Position numbers and translations under genes: made by a program. Positions 44,743 through 51,650 of a DNA stretch of 64,000 nt are shown here, in pieces. How positions within the stretch are numbered: the first letter of the stretch is position 1; every line of letters begins with the position of its first letter. The notes beneath the pieces are model-generated. The model did not search any database, was not told where the DNA came from, and saw only the letters and a list, made by a program, of their open reading frames with translations. This DNA comes from Algoriphagus sp. NG3 (GTDB lineage Bacteria > Bacteroidota > Bacteroidia > Cytophagales > Cyclobacteriaceae). The stretch spans positions 3,755,001 to 3,819,000 of the forward strand of contig NZ_CP139421.1 of assembly GCF_034119865.1 (NCBI RefSeq), read 5' to 3'.

Positions 44743-45057
44743 TTATTCTCCTATAGCTTCGTCTGGAAGTCTGCTATACACTTTACCTTCCAGAAATTCC
44801 TCCATGGCCATGGTGCTCGGCTTTGGCATTCTTTCATAAAACTTGGAAATTTCGATCTGCTCCTTGTTCTCAAAAACCTCTTCCAAATTATCAACTGTAG
44901 ATGCAAACTCTGAAAGCTTAGTGTTCAACTCCTCCTTCAAGGTGTTGGAGATTTGCTTTGCTCTTTGCCCTACTACATGAAGAGACTCATAGATGTTCCC
45001 TGTCTTGTCAGCGACTTTATCAAGATCTCTAGTAATGATGGATGGATTGATTGCCAT
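44743..45057 (-). CDS. rpoZ: RNA polymerase omega-like subunit
   Basis: A 104-residue protein in the conserved place between bamD and coaBC. MAINPSIITRDLDKVADKTG and NIYESLHVVGQRAKQISNTL recall the omega fold (helices that clasp the beta-prime subunit and help RNA polymerase assembly), while the C-terminal half is lineage-specific. Recognition is partly by context, so it remains a putative omega subunit. Confidence 0.8.
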   Translation of the reverse strand: MAINPSIITRDLDKVADKTGNIYESLHVVGQRAKQISNTLKEELNTKLSEFASTVDNLEEVFENKEQIEISKFYERMPKPSTMAMEEFLEGKVYSRLPDEAIGE

Positions 45058-45079
45058 ATGTTTATTTGATTATTTTGTT

Positions 45080-45988
45080 CTAATTAATTATTACTTTTTC
45101 TAAGGGCTTATTTTCCTCTGCATTGGCTTTTTGCTCTACCAAGCGTTCTGTGTATTCTTTGTGAAGTTTGGCATGAGACTCCAATTCTTTTTTAGCTTTC
45201 GCTTCATAAGTACTGACCTTACCAGTATAGGCGCTATTCGGATATTTACGGTAAAAAGCGGAAGCAAATCCTAAAGCGTCTTTTAGTCGCTCTTCCTTCT
45301 TGAAGAAGGTACTGTTCTCGGCATAACCCGTACTTACTTCTACCAACTTATAAGCCAGTTCTTCATTATATTTACTTTCCGGATAATCCTTCGCGAAGTT
45401 CTGAAAATTGATGATGCAGGCACGGTAGAAGTCACCTGGATATAGCCCGTCTTTCAATCTGTAGTACATGGAAGATTCCATATAAGCTTTTTGCTCAAAC
45501 CTACCTTGTAGATCAACCAACATCTCCATCGCCCGTTCATAGCTGGCTGAGGCTGGGAATTTGGTAACAAACTGCTGAATAGCTGCTACTGCTTCTTGGG
45601 AACTCTGTTGGTCCAGGTTGGCATCAGGAGCATCAAGGTAAAGGGAGTAAGCATTCATAAACAAAGCCTCTTCTGCCAGGGGACTCCTGTTGTAAGTTCT
45701 ATAGAAATTACTGAAATAACCTGCCGCCTCAATATATCTCTTGGTCTTAAAATGGCAATTGGCATAATTATAATCTGCCAATTCAGCTTTTTCGCTGCCA
45801 CGTATGACAGGAAGTACTTTATCAAACAGAATAATCGCCTTATTGTATTCCCCTTCCTGATAATATTTGTTGGCCCCTGCGTATAGCTCCTCCCAGTTAG
45901 TGCTCTTCTCAAGCTTGCTGAATGGACCACATGCCCCAGTCGCTAAAATAATAATCAGTAATAGAATGGATTGTATGCGCATTTTCAT
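45080..45988 (-). CDS. bamD: Outer membrane assembly lipoprotein BamD
   Basis: BamD is the essential TPR lipoprotein of the BAM complex that inserts beta-barrel proteins. The product carries a lipobox (LATGACG) after a hydrophobic signal and about five TPR repeats, such as LYAGANKYYQEGEYNKAIILFDKV and ADYNYANCHFKTKRYIEAAGYFSNFYRTYNRSPLAEEALFMNAYS. I use the ATG at 45988 (MKMRIQ); the frame also has a TTG at 45994, but that lies on the predicted transcription start. An ATG at 45982 is also possible. Confidence 0.92.
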   Translation of the reverse strand: MKMRIQSILLLIIILATGACGPFSKLEKSTNWEELYAGANKYYQEGEYNKAIILFDKVLPVIRGSEKAELADYNYANCHFKTKRYIEAAGYFSNFYRTYNRSPLAEEALFMNAYSLYLDAPDANLDQQSSQEAVAAIQQFVTKFPASASYERAMEMLVDLQGRFEQKAYMESSMYYRLKDGLYPGDFYRACIINFQNFAKDYPESKYNEELAYKLVEVSTGYAENSTFFKKEERLKDALGFASAFYRKYPNSAYTGKVSTYEAKAKKELESHAKLHKEYTERLVEQKANAEENKPLEKVIIN

Positions 45989-45999
45989 TTTCAAGACCG

Positions 46000-46030
46000 C
46001 AAATATACGGGATAAATATTCGAATTCAAA
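46000..46030 (-). promoter_or_regulatory. bamD operon promoter
   Basis: TTTG (46030-46027), exactly 19 bases, then TATATTTG (46007-46000) on the minus strand: a perfect TTTG-N19-TAnnTTTG. The predicted start is near 45995, only about 6-13 bases before the ATG choices of bamD, giving an almost leaderless mRNA. Confidence 0.75.
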
Positions 46031-46055
46031 TGGATGGTTGCCGCTAAGTCAAGTC

Positions 46056-46772
46056 TTACTTCTTGACAACGAGCTTCTTGGTCACAATATTCTTATTGTC
46101 CAAGAAAAGTGTGTAGAAATATATCCCCGGATTCAAATCTGACACATTTATTGGCAAAGTATTTCTTCCTGGGTCAAGCTCATAATTGGCCACCGGATTA
46201 CCAATAAAACTGTTAATCGAAATCCTAGCCTTCACGGCTTGGTTTTTGATTGTATAATCAAACTGTGCAGTGCGAACACTGGGATTGGGATAGACATCAC
46301 TAAGTATAATGTCATCATGGTCAAACTTATCCACTTTTATGGACGGGTCTTCTACCTCGTACCTAGCTTCAACGACGAAAACATCCCGGAGATTGTTTTC
46401 ATTCACAAAGGACAAGTCAAAGGAACCTCTCGTCGTCGCTATCCCCATATCAAAGACCAGATATAAATCGGTCAACAGTTCACCTGGAGCCAAGGTCAAT
46501 TTAATTTTGGCGAGTTCTTTTTTAGGATCGAAACATTGCTCGCCAATACAGATTCTCACTTTCTGGGATGAACCAATGTTTCCTCTAAGGCTTTTGAGCA
46601 GGTATGTTTTCGTCTGGGAGGTTTCATTCTGAATGAAAACAGTTTTACGCTGCTCAGAACCCAGATCCCCGCGGAACTCTACCCCATCACTCAACACACG
46701 AACCTGCTGCGCATGCACCATTAGAGGAGACAATAGCCATAGCCATGTAAAAAAAATGAGTAATCGTTTCAT
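46056..46772 (-). CDS. Exported protein with type IX secretion C-terminal sorting domain
   Basis: A 238-residue protein with signal peptide (MKRLLIFFTWLWLLSPLMVHAQ), an immunoglobulin-like central part (about residues 23-150) and a C-terminal sorting domain: SDVYPNPSVRTAQFDYTIKN, ARISINSFIGNPVANYEL, PGIYFYTLFLDNKNIVTKKLVVKK. The YPNP...GIYFY...KKLVV pattern is the type A sorting signal read by the type IX system. The N-terminal part (TVFIQNETSQTKTYLLKSLR) has no recognised activity. It is downstream of the ostA-like gene but probably has its own promoter. Confidence 0.85.
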   Translation of the reverse strand: MKRLLIFFTWLWLLSPLMVHAQQVRVLSDGVEFRGDLGSEQRKTVFIQNETSQTKTYLLKSLRGNIGSSQKVRICIGEQCFDPKKELAKIKLTLAPGELLTDLYLVFDMGIATTRGSFDLSFVNENNLRDVFVVEARYEVEDPSIKVDKFDHDDIILSDVYPNPSVRTAQFDYTIKNQAVKARISINSFIGNPVANYELDPGRNTLPINVSDLNPGIYFYTLFLDNKNIVTKKLVVKK

Positions 46773-46824
46773 GTAGAGTTTTAATCGATACGCCTTTTAT
46801 ATTGTAATTCTATTCAATATACGC

Positions 46825-46832
46825 ACAAAACT
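46825..46832 (-). promoter_or_regulatory. Possible -7 element for the sorting-domain gene
   Basis: TAGTTTTG on the minus strand fits TAnnTTTG, 52 bases before the ATG at 46772. No clear TTTG is found 19 bases upstream. Confidence 0.35.
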
Positions 46833-46939
46833 ACGTTGATGGCTATGTATTATCAGAAAAAAGCGGTTAAAATCTGTTAACCTCTACAAAATTTTTTGCC
46901 ACTCATTGCGTTGCCTTTTTTATCAAGGGGTCAAAAAGC

Positions 46940-48580
46940 TCATGGAATCTCTTTTTCTGGCTTCCAACCACGTTTTTGTAGGGATTTTAAGATTTCGTCT
47001 TCCGTAGGCATAATCAGTTCTACCTCTGGTAAATTAAATAGATTTTCCGCATCAGGATCTATTTCTTCTATTGCTCTCCAGGCATGGATATCCTCCATGG
47101 TCGGGCGTTCCTCAAATCTCCAATTAAATCCTTCCAATCTGGAATTCTGTTCATCTATAAGTTGGAACGGGGTGAATTTGCCGTCAGGTTTCACCCCGTA
47201 AGTAACACGTTGGATCACCCCTTCCTTAAATCTGAGTTTGATACTGGCACTGAGTGTCTTATTGATTCCCTGAGAAACAGTATCTGCCTGTAAAGCAAAG
47301 TACAACGATTCTCCGTTACCGTCAATATCAATCCTATCCATCTGCCCTTCCTCAAAATAACCGACCATAGTCCTCCCCTTCATTTGGTTGAAGTTTTTGA
47401 TCGTATCCTGGGTGATCACAAAAACCTTGTCCTTCATAAACACACGATCCAGCTCTTCATTTGCAATATAAAACACCATGCTGTCAGCGGTGATTTGGCT
47501 CTTTTGATTCCACATCACCGGATCTTTGAACAGCTGGATAGATGAATCAGAATAATTATATGCAAGAGAATCAGCCACACCGGACATAGCTGATTTCACC
47601 AATTTAACCTTTCTAAACGCCAATAAATATTTTAAGGAATCTGCTTCCCCATCCTGAGAAATCAAGGAATCAGAGGCCATGTATAGCGTATCACTTTCAA
47701 AATATCTCCTGACCAGGGCATTCCCATGAACTAAGCTATATTTTCGTCCTTCCCAATATTCCCCCAAATCCCCAAACACTTCTACTTGCCTTTCCTTATT
47801 CAAAACTCTTACATTTTCTTTCCCTTCGTAATATGCGTCTAGTTCACTGTAAAAAAGTTCTTTAGCTTTTATCCTACTCGTCTCACTCTCTACCACTCCA
47901 TCGTAAAACCTAAACTTCTTTGCCTGAGTATCATAAAAACTCCCCTCTTGAGCATCAAGTGTATTTCCATCTTTTGAAATTAGATTAGTCAACCCTTGTG
48001 TCTCGGCAGTTTTGGGAATGGTCAGATAAATCAAATCATTTGTTTTCATAGTGTAATCAGGATTGACCAACACTACATTATTCTGAAACGTGATTTTCTC
48101 AATGGAAACTTCATACCTCCCTTTTTCACTTGTAAGCACATTGACCGAATCAACTACTTTACCCTTATTATAATAGTAGGCGATATTACCTGCACGGTCA
48201 TAATCCAGGTATTCGGTAGTGAGTGTGGTTTTTTGGTTGGTGAAAACAACATTGTTTCTGAGTTTTGCCAACTTGGTGTTCCCATCATATTCAGCATACC
48301 TACTGGTAGTCTGCACAGGGTCTTCTGTATCCACTATTCTCACATTCCCAAATAGCCGAGCCTTGTTTTCTATACGAAAAAAATGGGCAGAGTCACAGTA
48401 AATAAGAGATTTCTGATGTCTCATCTCAACATCCCCTATTAAGCGTTCATAGTTCTCAACTTTTTTCAGCTCTTTCGCCCGGATGATTTCCAAATAAGAT
48501 TTTTCCTGGGCCTGCGATGAAAACGATATGACCAAAAAAGTCAGTAGAAATAAAGAAATACGAAATAAGGATGATGTCAT
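46940..48580 (-). CDS. OstA-like protein (LPS-transport beta-jellyroll)
   Basis: A 546-residue exported protein (signal ending ISFSSQAQ) with the OstA/LptA-type beta-jellyroll: repeats such as IGDVEMRHQKSLIYCDSAHFF, ARLFGNVRIVDTEDPVQTTS, ARYAEYDGNTKLAKLRNNVVF and FQNNVVLVNPDYTMKTNDLIY. These are the alternating strands and turns of the periplasmic bridge that carries lipopolysaccharide. The length and lack of a large C-terminal barrel distinguish it from LptD. It probably binds LPS in the periplasm. It is divergent from tilS with only 48 bases between the starts. Confidence 0.85.
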   Translation of the reverse strand: MTSSLFRISLFLLTFLVISFSSQAQEKSYLEIIRAKELKKVENYERLIGDVEMRHQKSLIYCDSAHFFRIENKARLFGNVRIVDTEDPVQTTSRYAEYDGNTKLAKLRNNVVFTNQKTTLTTEYLDYDRAGNIAYYYNKGKVVDSVNVLTSEKGRYEVSIEKITFQNNVVLVNPDYTMKTNDLIYLTIPKTAETQGLTNLISKDGNTLDAQEGSFYDTQAKKFRFYDGVVESETSRIKAKELFYSELDAYYEGKENVRVLNKERQVEVFGDLGEYWEGRKYSLVHGNALVRRYFESDTLYMASDSLISQDGEADSLKYLLAFRKVKLVKSAMSGVADSLAYNYSDSSIQLFKDPVMWNQKSQITADSMVFYIANEELDRVFMKDKVFVITQDTIKNFNQMKGRTMVGYFEEGQMDRIDIDGNGESLYFALQADTVSQGINKTLSASIKLRFKEGVIQRVTYGVKPDGKFTPFQLIDEQNSRLEGFNWRFEERPTMEDIHAWRAIEEIDPDAENLFNLPEVELIMPTEDEILKSLQKRGWKPEKEIP

Positions 48581-48597
48581 AGCTGCACGAATGTGGG

Positions 48598-48629
48598 CAA
48601 AATTAGTGGAAATTGGTATTTTTGATCAA
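48598..48629 (-). promoter_or_regulatory. Probable promoter of the OstA-like gene
   Basis: TTG (48629-48627), 21 bases, then TAATTTTG (48605-48598) on the minus strand; the -7 box is a perfect TAnnTTTG and lies 17 bases before the ATG at 48580. The -33 box overlaps the first codon of tilS. Confidence 0.5.
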
Positions 48630-49948
48630 TGGTTGACACTTTTATCCGGCATATCCGGAACAAATCACTACTGGACCCTTCCAAAATTTACCTCCTGGCA
48701 AGCAGTGGCGGCATAGACAGCATGTGCCTGGACAGCCTCCTGACCCGAGCAGGAATCAACTTTGAAATTGCCCATGTAAATTTCCGGTTAAGGGGTCAAG
48801 ACAGTGAACTAGACGAGGAATTCCTTAGAAAATGGGCAGAAGATTCACAAAAAACCTTCCATGTCCACCATGCCGACACTCACGCCTATGCGACGGAACG
48901 AAATATCTCTACGCAAATGGCAGCCCGCGAGATACGCTATGATTGGTTTGAAAAGATAAGATCCGAGCAAAACCTGGCCGGGATAATCTTAGCCCATCAT
49001 GAGGATGACCAGATTGAAACTGTTTTTCTGAACCTACTCAGAGGGACAGGTATAGAAGGCATATATGGCATGGCTGAGCAACGAGGCTGGTTGATCCGAC
49101 CCTTGCTTCCCTTTAGCCGCAAGATGATCCGCGACTATGTGCTTGAGCAGCAAATCCCCTGGAGGGAAGATAGCTCCAACGCAAAAACCGACTACAAAAG
49201 AAATAAACTCCGCCACGTAAGCTTGCCTGCCCTGTACTCAGCAGCCGATGATGCCAGATCCAATCTTCTTAACAGCTTTGCTAGACTGAAGGACACAGGA
49301 AAAGCGTTCTCAGTGCTCTTCGAAACTTGGAAGAAAGATAAAATCAAAGTGCACGACGGTTTATATATTTTATCCTTAACGGATATCGTAAAGACCAGCG
49401 GAGCCTCTAGCTTGCTATACTTTTGGCTTCGTCCATACGGGTTCAATTCCGATCAGGCACAGGACATCTTGGAAAGTTGCCATTCCAGAGAATCGGGAAA
49501 AGTTTTTCAAAGCTCCTCCCATTTACTCAACCTCGACAGAAATCAGCTTATTCTCGCCTCTATACCAGAAACTTTCGATTCTATCACCTTGTCGGAAGAT
49601 GATATTGAATGCTTATTGCCTGAAGGAAGGTATGACATCATCAAGATAGATGGAAAAGAAAATCTGGACAAAACCCGTCAAAATGCCATGATGGATCTGG
49701 AAAGGCTCACCTTTCCTCTTGAAGTTCGCACTTGGGAGGAAGGTGATCGCTTTATACCTCTAGGGATGAAAAACACCAAAAAAATTTCGGACTTTTTGAT
49801 AGATTTGAAAGTGCCCCTAGTGAAAAAACATGAGGTAAAAGTAGTAGTTTCGGATGGACAGATAGCCTGGGTAATAGGTTACAGGATTGCAGACTGGGCA
49901 AAAGCCACAGCAGCCACCAGGAAGTTGCTTTATTTCAAAAAACGATGA
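48629..49948 (+). CDS. tilS: tRNA(Ile)-lysidine synthetase
   Basis: TilS attaches lysine to C34 of the AUA-reading tRNA-Ile, changing its codon and amino-acid specificity. The 439-residue product has the PP-loop SSGGIDS (Ser26-Ser31 region), FEIAHVNFRLRGQDSELDEEF and AHHEDDQIETVFLNLLRGTGIEG, then the C-terminal substrate-binding domain with RTWEEGDRFIPLGM and KKISDFLIDLKVPL. It is an essential enzyme in most bacteria. The ATG at 48629 gives MVDTFIRHIRNKSLL. The cyclic-nucleotide-binding gene follows after 3 bases. Confidence 0.96.
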   Translation: MVDTFIRHIRNKSLLDPSKIYLLASSGGIDSMCLDSLLTRAGINFEIAHVNFRLRGQDSELDEEFLRKWAEDSQKTFHVHHADTHAYATERNISTQMAAREIRYDWFEKIRSEQNLAGIILAHHEDDQIETVFLNLLRGTGIEGIYGMAEQRGWLIRPLLPFSRKMIRDYVLEQQIPWREDSSNAKTDYKRNKLRHVSLPALYSAADDARSNLLNSFARLKDTGKAFSVLFETWKKDKIKVHDGLYILSLTDIVKTSGASSLLYFWLRPYGFNSDQAQDILESCHSRESGKVFQSSSHLLNLDRNQLILASIPETFDSITLSEDDIECLLPEGRYDIIKIDGKENLDKTRQNAMMDLERLTFPLEVRTWEEGDRFIPLGMKNTKKISDFLIDLKVPLVKKHEVKVVVSDGQIAWVIGYRIADWAKATAATRKLLYFKKR

Positions 49949-49951
49949 GTC

Positions 49952-50467
49952 ATGAGAAACCCATTTTCTAAAACCTACACCGAAACGGAAAGTCAGATGT
50001 TCCAATTTCTTGGCCAGATTAAGTTTTTTGAAAATCTCAAAGACAAGGAAATGGCCCGGTTCATCCCAGCTATGCACCACCGCAAATATGTAAAAGACGA
50101 AGTGGTGTTCTTCAGCAAAGACCCCAGCCAAGCACTGTATTTAGTGAAAAACGGCCATATTTCCCTGACCATAGATATTAAGGATAATTTTGAAACAATC
50201 CTTGAAATCCATAGAGGAGAGGCCTTTGGTGAAAATTCCTTACTCGAAAACGCCAAAAGAACCTACACTGCCCTGATTGTTTCTGATGAGGCAGAACTGA
50301 TTGTGATCCCGCATTTTGCCATGCATGAAATATTTGACAGCAACCCGAAAATCAAGGCAAAAATGATGACCTCTTTAGCTGAGTATTACAACCAAAATAA
50401 CCAGCGTTTATTCCGGTCGTATAGAGAGTCATTTGGTTTCTTTAGCCTAAGACAAATGTTCGAATAA
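49952..50467 (+). CDS. Cyclic nucleotide-binding domain protein
   Basis: A 171-residue protein made almost only of one cyclic-nucleotide-binding barrel: FFENLKDKEMARFIPAMHHRKY, VVFFSKDPSQALYLVKNGHISL, and the phosphate-binding cassette HRGEAFGENSLLENAKRTYTALI. The C-terminal part has no helix-turn-helix, so it is not a CRP-like regulator; it may be a stand-alone sensor or scaffold. The ligand is unknown, and the cassette deviates from the usual GExxGExAL.......RxA. It is co-translated with tilS (3-base spacing). Confidence 0.82.
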   Translation: MRNPFSKTYTETESQMFQFLGQIKFFENLKDKEMARFIPAMHHRKYVKDEVVFFSKDPSQALYLVKNGHISLTIDIKDNFETILEIHRGEAFGENSLLENAKRTYTALIVSDEAELIVIPHFAMHEIFDSNPKIKAKMMTSLAEYYNQNNQRLFRSYRESFGFFSLRQMFE

Positions 50468-50615
50468 GTAAGTAAACCGCCACTCTTGGGCTTTTATCAA
50501 AAAACCTTAATTGCCTCCAAAGTATTCTACTCTCCATTTCGAATCCTAGGCTTTGTTTAATAACTTAGCGCCGCCTTTTAACACAACAAAATTTAATATT
50601 AAATCTATAAATCTA

Positions 50616-51551
50616 ATGAGCAAAGTAACCGTAGTAGGAGCTGGTAATGTAGGTGCGACTTGCGCTGACGTATTGGCTTATCGCGAGATCGCGGAAGAAA
50701 TCGTACTAGTTGACATCAAAGAGGGAGTAGCTGAAGGCAAAGCGCTTGACATTTTCCAAAAGGCACCTATCAACCAATACGATAGCCGTACCACAGGTAG
50801 CACCAACGATTATAGCAAGACTGCAAATTCGGATGTGGTGGTAATCACCTCAGGTCTTCCGCGCAAGCCAGGCATGACACGTGACGATCTGATAGAAACC
50901 AACGCAGGCATAGTGAAGTCTGTGACTGAAAATGTGATCAAGCACTCTCCTGATGCAATTATCATTGTGGTTTCCAATCCGCTTGATGTAATGACCTATC
51001 AGGCGCATATCACGGCCGGTACTTCAAGAAACAAAGTGATCGGTATGGCAGGTATTTTGGATACAGCCCGCTACAGAGCATTCCTTGCCGAAGAATTGAA
51101 TGTGTCTCCAAAAGAAATCCAGGCTATCCTGATGGGAGGTCATGGTGACACCATGGTCCCTCTTCCTCGATATACTACTGTAGCAGGTATCCCGGTTACT
51201 GAGCTAGTAGCTAAAGACAAACTAGACGCCATTATCGAAAGGACCAAATTCGGCGGCGGTGAACTGGTAAAACTAATGGGTACTTCTGCATGGTATGCCC
51301 CAGGATCTGCAGCTGCTCAGATGGTAGAAGCGATCTTGAAAAACCAACGTAGGGTTTTCCCTGTTTGTATCAAACTGGAAGGTGAATACGGAATCAATGA
51401 TTGCTACCTCGGTGTTCCTGTAATCCTTGGCAAAAACGGTGTAGAGAAAGTACTTGAGCTTGATCTTAATGCTGACGAAAAAGCACTTCTCGAGACCTCT
51501 AGAGGTCACGTGAAAGAAGTAATGGAAGTTTTGAATAAACTGGGTAAGTAA
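50616..51551 (+). CDS. mdh: Malate dehydrogenase
   Basis: The enzyme interconverts malate and oxaloacetate with NAD in the citric acid cycle. From the ATG at 50616 the product has 311 residues: VTVVGAGNVGATCAD (nucleotide loop), VDIKEG (Asp33, NAD preference), the substrate arginines in GLPRKPGMTRDD and DTARYR, and the active-site His176 in GGHGDTMVP. This is the LDH-like type of malate dehydrogenase. The 21 additional codons upstream in the frame do not fit the family and lie in the leader. Confidence 0.96.
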   Translation: MSKVTVVGAGNVGATCADVLAYREIAEEIVLVDIKEGVAEGKALDIFQKAPINQYDSRTTGSTNDYSKTANSDVVVITSGLPRKPGMTRDDLIETNAGIVKSVTENVIKHSPDAIIIVVSNPLDVMTYQAHITAGTSRNKVIGMAGILDTARYRAFLAEELNVSPKEIQAILMGGHGDTMVPLPRYTTVAGIPVTELVAKDKLDAIIERTKFGGGELVKLMGTSAWYAPGSAAAQMVEAILKNQRRVFPVCIKLEGEYGINDCYLGVPVILGKNGVEKVLELDLNADEKALLETSRGHVKEVMEVLNKLGK

Positions 51552-51568
51552 TCCTGGTAAAATTATTT

Positions 51569-51619
51569 TCAGACCTGAGACTCTCTTTCTATCAACGGGA
51601 GTTCTTAGGTCTGATTTTT
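51569..51619 (+). terminator. mdh terminator
   Basis: TCAGACCT and AGGTCTGA (51569-51576 with 51607-51614) pair perfectly, with an inner GAGACTC/GAGTTCTT extension and a loop of about 15 bases, followed by TTTTTG on the plus strand. Confidence 0.8.
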
Positions 51620-51650
51620 GTGTTTTGCCACCTGAATCATCCTTGTGCCT

